Shown here piece by piece: positions 23,074 to 33,915 of a stretch of DNA of 64,000 nt; position 1 is the stretch's first letter; the number at the start of each line of letters is the position of its first letter. Below the pieces are notes generated by a model that was not told the origin of the DNA, searched no databases, and saw nothing but the letters and a program-made list of their open reading frames with translations. Source of the stretch: Actinacidiphila cocklensis (lineage in GTDB: Bacteria; Actinomycetota; Actinomycetes; Streptomycetales; Streptomycetaceae); contig NZ_CAJSLV010000056.1 in NCBI RefSeq assembly GCF_907177275.1, forward strand, positions 62,001-126,000, in the 5' to 3' direction. The position numbers and the translations under genes are program-made.

Positions 23074-24528
23074 ATGCGGAGCACATTGAACGCGAAAGAC
23101 CAGCAGCGACGCCCGCAGGGCACACCGTACCGGCGCCCGCAGCGCGACCCGGTGCGGGTGCTCGCTTTCGAGGCGCTGCGCGCCGTCGACGAGCGGGACG
23201 CGTACGCGAACCTGGTCCTGCCCGGGCTGCTGCGGGCCGCCGAGCGCGAGGCGGCGGCCAAGGGCCGGGAGTTCGACCGGCGGGACGCGGCACTCGCGAC
23301 GGAACTGGTCTACGGGACGCTGCGGCACCAGGGGACGTACGACGCGGTGCTCGCCGCGTGCGTGGACCGGCCGCTGCGCGAGGTCGACCCGCCGGTGCTC
23401 GACGTCCTCGCGCTGGGCGCGCACCAGCTCCTCGCGACCAGGATCCCGCCGCACGCGGCGGTCTCCGCGACCGTCGACCTGGCACGGGTGGTGCTGGGGG
23501 AGGGCCGGGCGCGCTTCGTCAACGCCGTGCTGCGCCGGGTCGCCGCGCAGGACCTGGACGGCTGGCTCGAACAGGTGGCGCCGCCCTACGACGAGGACGC
23601 CGAGCAGCACCTCGCCGTCGTGCACTCGCACCCGCGGTGGATCGTCTCCGCGCTGTGGGACGCGCTCGGCGGCGGTCGGGCCGGCATCGAGGACCTGCTG
23701 GCCGCCGACAACGAACGGCCCGAGGTCACCCTGGTGGCCCGGCCGGGCAGGTCCAGCGCGGCGGAGGTCGCCGCGTCGCTGCCCGACGGTGCCACCGAGC
23801 CGGGCCGCTGGTCCCCCTACGCGGTGCGCCTCGCCGAGGGCGGCGACCCCGCCGCGGTCGAGGCGGTGCGAGAGGGCAGGGCGGGCGTCCAGGACGAGGG
23901 CAGCCAGCTGGTGGCCGCCGCCCTGGCCGCGGTGCCCGTCGAGGGCCGCGACGAGCGGTGGCTCGACGGCTGCGCGGGGCCCGGCGGCAAGGCCGCGCTG
24001 CTGGCCGGCCTCGCGGCCGGGCGCGGTGCCACGCTGGTGGCCGCGGAGAAGCAGCCGCACCGGGCGAGGCTGGTGGCCCGCGCGCTGGCCGGCAACCCCG
24101 GCCCGTACCAGGTCGTCGTGGCCGACGGTACGCATCCGGCGTGGGCGCCGGGGTCCTTCGACCGGGTGCTCGTCGACGTGCCGTGCACCGGTCTCGGCGC
24201 GTTGCGCCGCCGGCCAGAAGCCCGGTGGCGGCGGCGCGCGGAGGACGTACCGGGCTTCGCGCCCCTGCAACGCGGGCTGCTGACCGAGGCGCTGCGGGCG
24301 GTGCGGGTCGGCGGCGTCGTCGGCTACGCCACCTGCTCGCCGCACCCGGCCGAGACGCGGGCGGTCGTGGACGACGTCCTCGCCAAGGTCCCGGGCGCGG
24401 AACTCCTCGACGCCCGCGCTTTCTTCCCCGACGTCCCGTCCCTCGGCGACGGCCCCGACGTCCAGCTCTGGCCGCACCTGCACGGCACGGACGCGATGTA
24501 TCTGGCGCTCTTGCGCCGCGTTGCTTGA
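23074..24528 (+). CDS. rsmB: 16S rRNA (cytosine(967)-C(5))-methyltransferase
   Basis: 484 aa. The N-terminal NusB-like RNA-binding domain (about residues 25-170) is joined to a Rossmann methyltransferase domain. DGCAGPGGKAALL binds SAM, VDVPCTGLGALRRRPEARWR carries the PC motif, and YATCSPHPAET carries the catalytic TC motif. ATG at 23074 preceded by GAGGACGAGG; a TTG 12 nt in is an alternative. It faces the MMPL gene and ends in an intrinsic terminator within the repeat. Confidence 0.94.
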   Translation: MRSTLNAKDQQRRPQGTPYRRPQRDPVRVLAFEALRAVDERDAYANLVLPGLLRAAEREAAAKGREFDRRDAALATELVYGTLRHQGTYDAVLAACVDRPLREVDPPVLDVLALGAHQLLATRIPPHAAVSATVDLARVVLGEGRARFVNAVLRRVAAQDLDGWLEQVAPPYDEDAEQHLAVVHSHPRWIVSALWDALGGGRAGIEDLLAADNERPEVTLVARPGRSSAAEVAASLPDGATEPGRWSPYAVRLAEGGDPAAVEAVREGRAGVQDEGSQLVAAALAAVPVEGRDERWLDGCAGPGGKAALLAGLAAGRGATLVAAEKQPHRARLVARALAGNPGPYQVVVADGTHPAWAPGSFDRVLVDVPCTGLGALRRRPEARWRRRAEDVPGFAPLQRGLLTEALRAVRVGGVVGYATCSPHPAETRAVVDDVLAKVPGAELLDARAFFPDVPSLGDGPDVQLWPHLHGTDAMYLALLRRVA

Positions 24529-24545
24529 CGGTGGGTCAGGAGCTG

Positions 24546-24720
24546 CGCCTTGCGGTGGGCGGTCCGCTTTCCGCCGGTGGCCGGTCGCGCGCGCAGTTCC
24601 GCCCCCGGAGCTTCGCCCGGGGGTACCCCCGGCGCCCCTTTTGGCCTGCGCCCTCCCACGCACAGCGCTCGCCCCTGGCAGGGGGTCACCCTCTGCGGAG
24701 AGGGTGAGCGTTTTTCGGGG
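24546..24720. repeat. Dispersed modular repeat, block IV
   Basis: Shares CCTTGCGGTGGGC, the TTTTGGCCTGCGCCCTCC segment and the terminator-like module with block I in the same order. Here the GTACC module (24599-24633, inverted) splits the left core instead of the right one. It occupies the gap between convergent rsmB and MMPL genes. Confidence 0.75.
24686..24715 (+). terminator. Intrinsic terminator after rsmB
   Basis: TCACCCTCT (24686-24694) pairs perfectly with AGAGGGTGA (24699-24707) across a GCGG loop, followed by GCGTTTTT. This is the clearest factor-independent terminator in the window, and it is part of the dispersed repeat. Confidence 0.75.
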
Positions 24721-24730
24721 GCGCCGGCTG

Positions 24731-26830
24731 CTAAGCCGGTGGCTCGGGGAGGTGGGAGGGGAGCCAGATGCGGTCGCCCAGGTCCAAGGCGATCGCAGAG
24801 ACGAGCACCGACCGTACGACGAACGTGTCGAGCAGCACGCCGAAAGCCACGGCGAAGCCGATCTCCGCGAAGGCGACGACCGGCAGCGTGCCGAGGACGG
24901 CGAACGTGCCGGCCAGCACCAGGCCGGCCGAGGTGATGACGCCGCCCGTGGCGGCAAGCCCGGTGCGCACCCCCTCCCGCGTGCCCAGAGCGGCGCTCTC
25001 CTCCCGGATGCGGGTCATCAGGAAGATGTTGTAGTCGATGCCAAGCGCGACCAGGAAGACGAAGACGAACAGCGGGAACGCGGTGTCCTCGCCGGCGTAG
25101 CCGAAGACGTGGCGGAAGACGACCGAGCTGACGCCCAGCGCCGCCGCGAAGGACAGCACCACCGTCGCGATGAGCACCAGCGGTGCGACCAGGGCGCGCA
25201 GCAGCACCGCCAGGATGAGCATCACGACCAGCAGGATCACCGGGATGAGCAGCTTGTTGTCCCGCGCGGACGCCTGCGCGGTGTCCTTGAGGACCGCGGT
25301 CCCGCCGCCGACCTTCGCGTCGGCGCCCGGCAGCTGGTGCAGGGTGGTCCGCGCCCGGTCGACCGTGGCGCGTGCGGCGCTGCCGTCGGGGCGGTCGGTG
25401 AGGGTCGCCTCCAGGTAGACGCGGCCGTTCTTCTGCGGGGTGACGCCCGGCGGGGTGCCGACGGAGCCGGGGACGACGCCGGGGATCGTCCGGAGCGCCG
25501 CGGTGACCTGCGTCGCGGAGCCCGCGTCGGCGACGACGATCATCGGCTGGCCGCCGCCGGCCGGGAAGTAGCGGTCCTGGAGGCGCTGGCCGACGACCGA
25601 GTCGGGGGTGTCGGTGAAGGTGTCGGCACTGGCGAGGCCGACCGCGTTGAGGGAGAACAGGCCGAAGCAGAGCGCGCCGAGCACGACCACCGTGGTCACC
25701 CACACGGCGCGCGGGCGGCGGCTGATCCGCTGCCCGATCCGCGCCCACACCCCGGTCCTGGTCGGCTCGGGGGTGCCGACGTGCGGGACGACCGGCCAGA
25801 AGACCCAGCGTCCGACGATCACCAGGAGCGCGGGGAAGAGCGTGATCATCGAGATCAGGGCGACCGCGACGCCGATCGCGGCGACCGGGCCGAGGCCCGA
25901 GGTGGAGTTCATGTCGGCGGCCAGCAGGCACAGCATGCTCAGGGCGACGGTCGCGGCGCTGGCGATGACCGCGGGGCCGGCCCGGTGCAGGGCCATCGCC
26001 ATCGCCTCGTGCCGGTCCTCGTGGCGGCGGAGCTCCTCCCGGTAGCGGGCCACGAGCAGCAGCGCGTAGTCCGTACCGGCGCCGAAGACCAGCACGGTGA
26101 GGATGCCGGCGCTCTGCGCGTTGACCACCAGTCCCGCGTGCCTGGCCAGCAGGTAGATCAGCGCCTCCGCGGTGAAGAGGGCGGCGACCACCGCGAGCAC
26201 CGGCAGCACGAGCAGGCTGAGGCTGCGGTAGGTGATCAGCAGGATCACGACGACGACGGCGAGTGCCGCGTAGAGGAGGGTGCCGTCGATGCCGGCGAAG
26301 GCCTTGCTGGAGTCGGCCGCGTAGCCGCCGGGTCCCGTGATGTGGACCTGGAGCCCGTCGCCGCCCTGTTCCGCGGTGGTCCGCAGGTCGTCGACCGCGT
26401 CCTGGATCGAGGTCCAGCCGCTCTCCTCGATCGCGATCGGCACGATCACCTGGGCGGCCCGCGGCGACTGCTCGCGGTCCAGCCGGGGGCCGGCGGTGCG
26501 GGAGCCGATGATGCCGTGGGCGGTCATCGTGCGCATGGCCGCGGTGTTGCGGCCGATCGTGGCGACGTCGGCCGGGGTGAGCCCGCCGGGCCGGGTGTAG
26601 ACGATCACCGCGGGTGCGGACTCGGGGACGAACTCCTTCTGGATCTGCAGGACTTTCGTCGACTCCGCCTGTCCGGGCAGCCAGCTCGCCGCGTCGTTCT
26701 TCTCCGCGTCCATCAGCTTCTGCGCCAGCGGCGCGAGCGCCACCAGCACGACCACCCACAGCACCAGCACGACCCATTTGCCGCGCCGCCCGCACACCAG
26801 GTGCGCCAACCGTCCCGCTTCGCCCGCCAT
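24731..26830 (-). CDS. MMPL-family (RND superfamily) membrane transporter
   Basis: 699 aa. Two repeats, each an initial membrane helix plus an extracellular domain plus a block of five or so helices (TM1 about residues 18-35; later [48 protein letters not shown]). [19 protein letters not shown] and [16 protein letters not shown] are the conserved Asp/Tyr motifs of MMPL proton relays. Likely exports a lipid or other hydrophobic product; substrate unknown. The frame is open to 27205; I chose the ATG at 26830 with GGGGGAT upstream, giving TM1 close to the N-terminus. An ATG at 26878 is possible. Confidence 0.88.
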   Translation of the reverse strand: MAGEAGRLAHLVCGRRGKWVVLVLWVVVLVALAPLAQKLMDAEKNDAASWLPGQAESTKVLQIQKEFVPESAPAVIVYTRPGGLTPADVATIGRNTAAMRTMTAHGIIGSRTAGPRLDREQSPRAAQVIVPIAIEESGWTSIQDAVDDLRTTAEQGGDGLQVHITGPGGYAADSSKAFAGIDGTLLYAALAVVVVILLITYRSLSLLVLPVLAVVAALFTAEALIYLLARHAGLVVNAQSAGILTVLVFGAGTDYALLLVARYREELRRHEDRHEAMAMALHRAGPAVIASAATVALSMLCLLAADMNSTSGLGPVAAIGVAVALISMITLFPALLVIVGRWVFWPVVPHVGTPEPTRTGVWARIGQRISRRPRAVWVTTVVVLGALCFGLFSLNAVGLASADTFTDTPDSVVGQRLQDRYFPAGGGQPMIVVADAGSATQVTAALRTIPGVVPGSVGTPPGVTPQKNGRVYLEATLTDRPDGSAARATVDRARTTLHQLPGADAKVGGGTAVLKDTAQASARDNKLLIPVILLVVMLILAVLLRALVAPLVLIATVVLSFAAALGVSSVVFRHVFGYAGEDTAFPLFVFVFLVALGIDYNIFLMTRIREESAALGTREGVRTGLAATGGVITSAGLVLAGTFAVLGTLPVVAFAEIGFAVAFGVLLDTFVVRSVLVSAIALDLGDRIWLPSHLPEPPA

Positions 26831-27029
26831 CTGCGCGATCCCCCGATCCGCTCGGTGGTGGCCCCCGTGCTCTCCCATGGGCGTGCGGAGAGCGGCCAGG
26901 CAACAGCATCGCACCGGTGTTCCGTTCCCGCGCGGTGGTTCCGCGGAGCACGAGTGGTCGGTCACGCAGCGCGATCTGCGCCTTGGACGCGGTTTTCCCC
27001 GCCGGTCGGTGATCTGGTTTGCTGGGCGC

Positions 27030-27695
27030 ATGAGCGTGCAGATCAGCCCCAGCATCCTTTCCGCGGACTTCGCCCGGCTCGCCGAGGAGGCGAAGGCCGT
27101 CGAGGGCGCCGACTGGCTCCATGTCGACGTGATGGACAACCACTTCGTGCCCAACCTGACGCTGGGTCTGCCGGTGGTGGAGTCGCTGCGCAAGGCGACC
27201 GACACGCCGCTGGACTGCCACCTGATGATCGAGAACCCGGACCGCTGGGCGCCGGCCTACGTCGAGGCGGGCGCGTCCTCGGTGACCTTCCACGCCGAGG
27301 CGGCCACCGCCCCGGTCCGTATCGCCCGGGAGATCCGTGCCAAGGGCGCCCGCGCCTCGATGGCGCTGCGGCCCGCGACGCCGATCGAGCCGTACGAGGA
27401 CCTGCTGCCCGAGCTGGACATGCTGCTGATCATGACGATCGAACCGGGCTTCGGCGGGCAGCCGTTCCTGGACATCATGCTGCCCAAGATCCGCCGCACC
27501 CGGGCGCTGATCGACAAGCACGGCCTCGACCTGTGGCTGCAGGTGGACGGCGGGGTGTCGGCCGAGACCATCGAGCGCTGCGCGGAGGCCGGCGCCGACA
27601 ACTTCGTCGCGGGCACCGCGGTCTACGGCGCCGACGTCCCCGCGGCGGCGGTACGGGCGCTGCGCGAGCAGGCCGCCGCGGTCCACCGGCACTGA
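27030..27695 (+). CDS. rpe: Ribulose-phosphate 3-epimerase
   Basis: 221 aa TIM barrel of the pentose phosphate pathway, interconverting ribulose-5-P and xylulose-5-P. Motifs [46 protein letters not shown] and VDGGVS include the metal-binding His and Asp residues. The ATG at 27030 gives the family N-terminus; the Shine-Dalgarno is weak. It is divergent from MMPL and followed by a sugar-phosphate-type regulator. Confidence 0.96.
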   Translation: MSVQISPSILSADFARLAEEAKAVEGADWLHVDVMDNHFVPNLTLGLPVVESLRKATDTPLDCHLMIENPDRWAPAYVEAGASSVTFHAEAATAPVRIAREIRAKGARASMALRPATPIEPYEDLLPELDMLLIMTIEPGFGGQPFLDIMLPKIRRTRALIDKHGLDLWLQVDGGVSAETIERCAEAGADNFVAGTAVYGADVPAAAVRALREQAAAVHRH

Positions 27696-27783
27696 CCGCG
27701 GCCCCGGGCTACGCGCCCGTAACCCCCGGCGTCTGCGAGGATGAACGCGGAGCCGATCAGCTGGGCAACTGGGGAGAACCGAC

Positions 27784-28797
27784 GTGAGCACAGGTCGCAC
27801 GCACGTGCGCATGGGCCCCGGAGAGATGGTCCAGGCGGCGGCGATGGCGCGTCGCTTCTACCTGGAGGGCAAGTCCAAGATCCAGATCGCCGAGGAGTTC
27901 GGGGTAAGCCGCTTCAAGGTGGCCCGGGTGCTGGAAACGGCGCTGGAGCGCGATCTGGTCAGGATCGAGATCCGGGTGCCCGCCGAGCTGGACGCCGAGC
28001 GCTCCGACGCGCTGCGCGCGCACTACGGGCTGCGGCACGCGGTCGTCGTGCAGACCCCGCCGGACCAGGCCGACGCGCCCGACCCGGAGAACCTGGGCGC
28101 GGTCGCCGCGGGCCTGCTCGGCGAACTGGTATCCGACGGCGACGTGCTGGGCCTGGCGTGGGGCCGGTCCATCATCACCATGGCCAACGCCCTGGACCGG
28201 CTCGCCCCCTGCACGGTCGTCCAGCTCACCGGCGTATACGACGTCGGCACCACCGAGCGCGGCTCGGTCGAGGCGGTCCGCACCGCGGCCGCGGTCTCCG
28301 GCGGCGAGGCGCACCCGCTGTACGCGCCGATGGTGCTGGCCGACCCGGCCACCGCGGCGGCGCTGCGGGCGCAGAGCGGTATCGCCGCGGCCATGGGCTA
28401 CTACGACAAGGTGACCGTCGCCGTGGTGTCGGTCGGTTCGTGGGAGGCGGGCGTGTCCACCGTCCACGACGCGCTCACCGACGCCGAGCGCGAGCACTAC
28501 GCCGGGCTCGGGGTGGCCGCCGAGATGTCCTCGCACCTGTTCGACTCCCAGGGCCGCCGGGTCGGCCGCGACCTGGGGGAGCGCTGCATCACCATCGAGG
28601 CGGACCGGCTGCGCCGCATCCCCGAGGTGCTGGCCATCGCCGGCGGTACGCGCAAGGCCGCCGCGATCGACGCGGTGCTGCGCTCCGGCCTGGTCACCAG
28701 CCTGGTCACCGACACCGCGGCCGCCGACCAGATGCTGCGCTCCACCGCGGCCGCCCGCCGCCCGGCCCTGGACCGCGCCGACCCCGACGGGTCCTGA
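27784..28797 (+). CDS. SorC/DeoR-type sugar-binding transcriptional regulator
   Basis: 337 aa. N-terminal HTH (about residues 18-58, AARRFYLEGKSKIQIAEEFGVSRFKVARVLE type) and a C-terminal sugar-phosphate-binding domain (VLGLAWGRS; GVYDVGTTERGS; AIAGGTRKAAAIDAVLRSG). Family members sense phosphorylated sugars; location after rpe suggests a pentose- or hexose-phosphate ligand. GTG start preceded by GGGAGAA. Confidence 0.88.
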   Translation: MSTGRTHVRMGPGEMVQAAAMARRFYLEGKSKIQIAEEFGVSRFKVARVLETALERDLVRIEIRVPAELDAERSDALRAHYGLRHAVVVQTPPDQADAPDPENLGAVAAGLLGELVSDGDVLGLAWGRSIITMANALDRLAPCTVVQLTGVYDVGTTERGSVEAVRTAAAVSGGEAHPLYAPMVLADPATAAALRAQSGIAAAMGYYDKVTVAVVSVGSWEAGVSTVHDALTDAEREHYAGLGVAAEMSSHLFDSQGRRVGRDLGERCITIEADRLRRIPEVLAIAGGTRKAAAIDAVLRSGLVTSLVTDTAAADQMLRSTAAARRPALDRADPDGS

Positions 28798-28871
28798 GGC
28801 CCGCCTGATCGCCGCGCGGGACCCGGGCGCGCTGCCGTGCCGCCGGTGACCTGCTGTGGCAGCATCGGCGC

Positions 28872-30732
<1,861 letters not shown>

Positions 30733-30739
30733 CCGGCGG

Positions 30740-30745
30740 TAGCGT
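30740..30745 (+). promoter_or_regulatory. -10 element of a leaderless promoter (Lrp-type gene)
   Basis: TAGCGT ends 8 nt before the GTG start at 30754 and 13 nt after the guaB1 stop starts the gap. This is the classic spacing for leaderless transcripts in Streptomyces. Confidence 0.5.
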
Positions 30746-30753
30746 CGGGGCTC

Positions 30754-31209
30754 GTGCCGCTGAACGAACTCGACGAACGCATCGTCCACGCCCTGGCCGC
30801 CGACGCCCGCCGCTCCTACGCCGACATCGGCGCCGAGGTGGGACTGTCCGCGCCCGCCGTCAAACGCCGGGTCGACCGGCTGCTGGCGGCGGGCGCGATC
30901 ACCGGCTTCACCGTACGGGTCGACCCGGCCGCGCTCGGCTGGCAGACCGAGGCGCTGGTGGAGCTGTACTGCCGCCACAACACCTCGCCCGCCGACATCA
31001 GGCGCGGCCTGTCCCGCTACCCCGAGGTGGCGTCCGCCTCGACGGTGACCGGCGAGGCGGACGCGGTGGTGCAGGTCTTCGCCGCCGACGTGCGGCACTT
31101 CGAGCAGGTGCTGGAACGGATCGCCGGCGAGCCGTTCGTGACCCGCACGAAGTCGGTGCTGGTGCTCTCGCCGCTGCTGCGCCGCTACGGCGCGGGCAGC
31201 CCCGGCTGA
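30754..31209 (+). CDS. Lrp/AsnC-family transcriptional regulator
   Basis: 151 aa. N-terminal HTH (LNELDERIVHALAADARRSYADIGAEVGLSAPAVKRRVDRL) and a C-terminal RAM/AsnC ligand domain (EVASASTVTGEADAVVQVFA). Members respond to amino acids or related small molecules. GTG start, probably leaderless. No obvious target beyond autoregulation. Confidence 0.92.
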   Translation: MPLNELDERIVHALAADARRSYADIGAEVGLSAPAVKRRVDRLLAAGAITGFTVRVDPAALGWQTEALVELYCRHNTSPADIRRGLSRYPEVASASTVTGEADAVVQVFAADVRHFEQVLERIAGEPFVTRTKSVLVLSPLLRRYGAGSPG

Positions 31210-31268
31210 TCCGACCTGCGGCTTTACCGGACAGGTCGACTGTTTGCGCATTTTGTCGGGATTCCTAG

Positions 31269-31292
31269 GTTTTGCCGGAATCTCCCGGGTAA
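31269..31292 (+). promoter_or_regulatory. Possible stress sigma factor (SigB-type) promoter
   Basis: GTTT (31269-31272), 14 nt, then GGGTAA (31287-31292), close to the S. coelicolor SigB consensus GNNT-N14-16-GGGTAY. It lies about 48 nt before the PRC-barrel/YsnF-type gene, a class often in the general stress regulon. Confidence 0.45.
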
Positions 31293-31339
31293 TCCGTTCA
31301 TTGACCGTTCCCAGGTCACGGCAGCCCCGAGGAGGCAAC

Positions 31340-32326
31340 ATGATCACGCGCGAACAGATACCCCAGGTGGTGGGCCATCCGGTCCATGACACCGAAGGCA
31401 AGAAGGTCGGTGATGCCAAGCACATGTACCTGGACGACAAGTCCGGAAACCCCGAGTGGGTGACGGTCAAGACCGGGTTCTTCGGCAGCAACGAGACCTT
31501 CGTACCGACCCGTTCCGCGCGACTGGTCCAGGACCACCTGGAGGTGCCCTACCCGAAGGAGAAGATCAAGGGCGCACCCAACGTGGACGTCGACTCCGGC
31601 GGCCACCTGTCCGTGGAGGAGGAGCAGCACCTCTACCGTTACTACGGCATCGAGCGGACCGGCGACAAGGGCATGTCGCCCGACAAGTCCGCGGGCGCGG
31701 CGGGCGCGGCAGGGGCTGCAGCCGGGGCCGGAGCCGGGACCGCGGCGGCCGCCAAGTCCGGTGGTGACGCGGGCACCGGTATGAGCCGCGGCAGCGACAG
31801 CGGCGGCACCGGCATGGACAAGTCCGCGGGCGCGGGCTCGGGCGCCGCCTTCGCGTCCGGCGGCAGCGGCTCCCCCGAGCGCATGGCTGCGGGAGACGTC
31901 GCGGCCGAGGGCGAGTCGATGACCCGCTCCGAGGAGGAGATGCACGTCAAGGTCGAACGCCATGCCTCGGGGAAGGCCAGGCTGCACAAATACGTGGAGG
32001 TCGAGGAGGTCGAGCAGACCGTGCCGGTGCGGCACGAGGAGGTCAAGCTCGAACGCGAGCCGCTCAGCGCCGCCGACCGCGAGGCGCTGCGCTCCGGAGC
32101 GCAGATCAGCGAGGCGGAGCGCTTCGTGACGCTGCACGAGGAAAGCCCCGTGGTGGAGACCGAGGTCGTCGCCAAGGAGCGGGTCAGGATGCGCGTCGAG
32201 GAGCACGTCGAGCAGAAGAAGGTGCACGGGCGGGTCCGCAAGGAGCGGATCGAGGCCGACATGGAAGGGCCGAGCGACACCCTTCCCGGCGACAGCCCCA
32301 GCCGCGGCGGCCGCCCCGAACGCTGA
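31340..32326 (+). CDS. PRC-barrel and YsnF/AvaK (DUF2382) domain stress protein
   Basis: 328 aa. N-terminal PRC-barrel (residues 1-85, VVGHPVHDTEGKKVGDAKHMYLDDKSGNPEWVTVKTG), a long Ala/Gly/Ser-rich low-complexity linker (about 108-190), and a charged C-terminal domain (residues 195-315) with EEEMHVKVERHASGKARLHKYV and repeats of VRMRVEEHVE. Similar proteins are induced by osmotic and general stress; the molecular role is unknown. ATG with GGAGG (31331-31335); the frame is open upstream but that start would ignore the ribosome site. Confidence 0.9.
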   Translation: MITREQIPQVVGHPVHDTEGKKVGDAKHMYLDDKSGNPEWVTVKTGFFGSNETFVPTRSARLVQDHLEVPYPKEKIKGAPNVDVDSGGHLSVEEEQHLYRYYGIERTGDKGMSPDKSAGAAGAAGAAAGAGAGTAAAAKSGGDAGTGMSRGSDSGGTGMDKSAGAGSGAAFASGGSGSPERMAAGDVAAEGESMTRSEEEMHVKVERHASGKARLHKYVEVEEVEQTVPVRHEEVKLEREPLSAADREALRSGAQISEAERFVTLHEESPVVETEVVAKERVRMRVEEHVEQKKVHGRVRKERIEADMEGPSDTLPGDSPSRGGRPER

Positions 32327-32489
32327 GACCGCACGCCGTACGACGCCCGGCCCCCGGCAACGGGAGCGCCGGGCGCCGGTGCGCCCGGCCCGGCCCCGCC
32401 CTTGGCCCGCGGCCCCGTGTCACAGGCCGCGGGGCTGTCTCGTCCCAGGTGGTGTCACGACACCGCCGAACAAGACAAGGGACGCACCC

Positions 32490-32966
32490 ATGGAACCCCG
32501 AGTGAACCTCGCCGACATCCCCTTCGCAGGCCGGGCCATGAAGTACCTGGCCTCGGCGAGCCGGGTGGTGATCACCGAATCGACGCTGCCGAAGGCGACG
32601 CAGGACCTGGTGGTGCTGCGCGCCAGCCAGATCAACGGCTGCGGCTTCTGCACCGACATGCACACCAAGGACGCCGCCCAGGCCGGCGAGACCGCGCAGC
32701 GCCTGCACCTGGTGGCCGCCTGGCGGGAGACCGACGTCTTCACCGAGGCCGAGCGCGCCGCCTTCGACCTGGCCGAGGAGGGCACCCGGATCGCCGACGC
32801 GGCAGGGGGTGTCCCGGACGAGGTGTGGGCGAACGCCGCCAAGCACTACGACGAGCAGCAGCTCACCGGCCTCGCCCTGCTCATCGGCCTGATCAACGCC
32901 AGCAACCGGATGTGCGTCATCACCCGGCAGCAAGGCGGCCACTACCAGCCGGGACAGTTCGACTGA
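32490..32966 (+). CDS. Carboxymuconolactone decarboxylase / AhpD-family protein
   Basis: 158 aa, all-helical. The CxxC motif in QINGCGFCTDMHTKDA and the downstream His are the redox centre of AhpD-like alkylhydroperoxidases. Likely a peroxide-defence or thiol-redox enzyme; true carboxymuconolactone decarboxylases usually lack the CxxC. The ATG at 32490 has ACAAGGGA upstream. It follows the stress-protein gene but has its own 163-bp leader. Confidence 0.88.
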   Translation: MEPRVNLADIPFAGRAMKYLASASRVVITESTLPKATQDLVVLRASQINGCGFCTDMHTKDAAQAGETAQRLHLVAAWRETDVFTEAERAAFDLAEEGTRIADAAGGVPDEVWANAAKHYDEQQLTGLALLIGLINASNRMCVITRQQGGHYQPGQFD

Positions 32967-33076
32967 CCGTCTCCGCTCCCCTCGGCGCAACAGATCGCCG
33001 GGGGGAGCGGGCAAGACGCAACGAATCGCACGGGTAGGCGCAATGTTCGGCTCTTCCGCCGGTCGGCTGCGGCGAT

Positions 33077-33082
33077 TAGCGT
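33077..33082 (+). promoter_or_regulatory. Putative -10 element for the amidase/monooxygenase pair
   Basis: TAGCGT lies 47 nt before the TTG start at 33130 and downstream of the rival ATG at 33043, which favours the TTG. Confidence 0.4.
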
Positions 33083-33129
33083 CGGGGGAGTCCCCCCGAT
33101 ACCCCGCTGACCAGGTGAAAGAGGCCCCC

Positions 33130-33915
33130 TTGCGGATCGCGGTAGCCCAAGGGTGCGCACCCGGGCTCGACGCGCTGGACGCCGCCGCGGCACAGGCCGC
33201 CGAGCGCGGCGCCCGGCTGCTGATCACCCCCGAGCTGTCGCTGACCGGGTACGTGCTCGGCCCGCAGGCCGCGGCCCTGGCCGAACCTGCGGACGGCCCG
33301 GCCGCCCGCCAGGTCCGGCGGATCGCCGCCCGGCACGGCGTCGCCGTCGTCTACGGCCACCCGGAACGGGACGGCGCCGCCGTCCACAACACCGCCGGCC
33401 TCGTCGGCCCCGACGGCACCCTGCTCGCGGCCTACCGCAAGACCCACCTGTACGGCGACCAGGAGCGTGCCGCCTTCACCCCCGGCACGCAGCAGGTCGT
33501 GCAGGCCGACCTCGACGGCCTCAGGATCGGGCTGCTGATCTGCTACGACGTCGAGTTCCCCGAGACCGTCAGAGCGCACGCGCTGGCCGGCACCGACCTG
33601 CTGGCCGTGCCCACCGCCCTCATGCGGCCCTACGAGTTCGTCCCGCGGGTCCTGGTACCGGCCAGGGCGTACGAGAACGGCCTGCACCTCGCGTACGCCA
33701 ACCGCTGCGGCCCGGAGGGCGACCTCGACTTCGCCGGGCTGAGCTGCCTGGCGGGACCCGACGGCGAGGTACGCGCCAGGGCCGGCGCAGGCCCCGAGCT
33801 GCTCATCGCCGACGTCGACCCCGAACGCAACGCAGCCGCGCGGGCGGTCACCCCGTATCTGACCGACCGCCGACCCGACCTCTACCGCACCATCGCCAGG
33901 AGCCCCCGCCCATGA
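33130..33915 (+). CDS. Carbon-nitrogen hydrolase (nitrilase superfamily amidase)
   Basis: 261 aa. The catalytic triad is visible: Glu35 in TPELSLTGY, Lys104 in YRKTHLYG, and Cys138 in LICYDVEFPE. It should hydrolyse an amide or carbamoyl group. TTG start with AAAGAGG 6 nt upstream; the longer frame from ATG 33043 begins before the likely -10. The stop overlaps the next start (ATGA), so it is coupled to the IaaM-like oxidase. The natural partner reaction would be hydrolysis of the amide made by that enzyme, for example indole-3-acetamide, but substrate is not proven. Confidence 0.85.
   Translation: MRIAVAQGCAPGLDALDAAAAQAAERGARLLITPELSLTGYVLGPQAAALAEPADGPAARQVRRIAARHGVAVVYGHPERDGAAVHNTAGLVGPDGTLLAAYRKTHLYGDQERAAFTPGTQQVVQADLDGLRIGLLICYDVEFPETVRAHALAGTDLLAVPTALMRPYEFVPRVLVPARAYENGLHLAYANRCGPEGDLDFAGLSCLAGPDGEVRARAGAGPELLIADVDPERNAAARAVTPYLTDRRPDLYRTIARSPRP

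Noticed and set aside
24324-27812. Very long open frames on both strands across rsmB, MMPL and rpe
   Set aside because: They are out of phase with recognised genes, low in complexity and cross intergenic repeats.
33043-33129. Upstream ATG start for the amidase
   Set aside because: It lies before the probable -10 at 33077 and has no ribosome site, while the TTG at 33130 has AAAGAGG.
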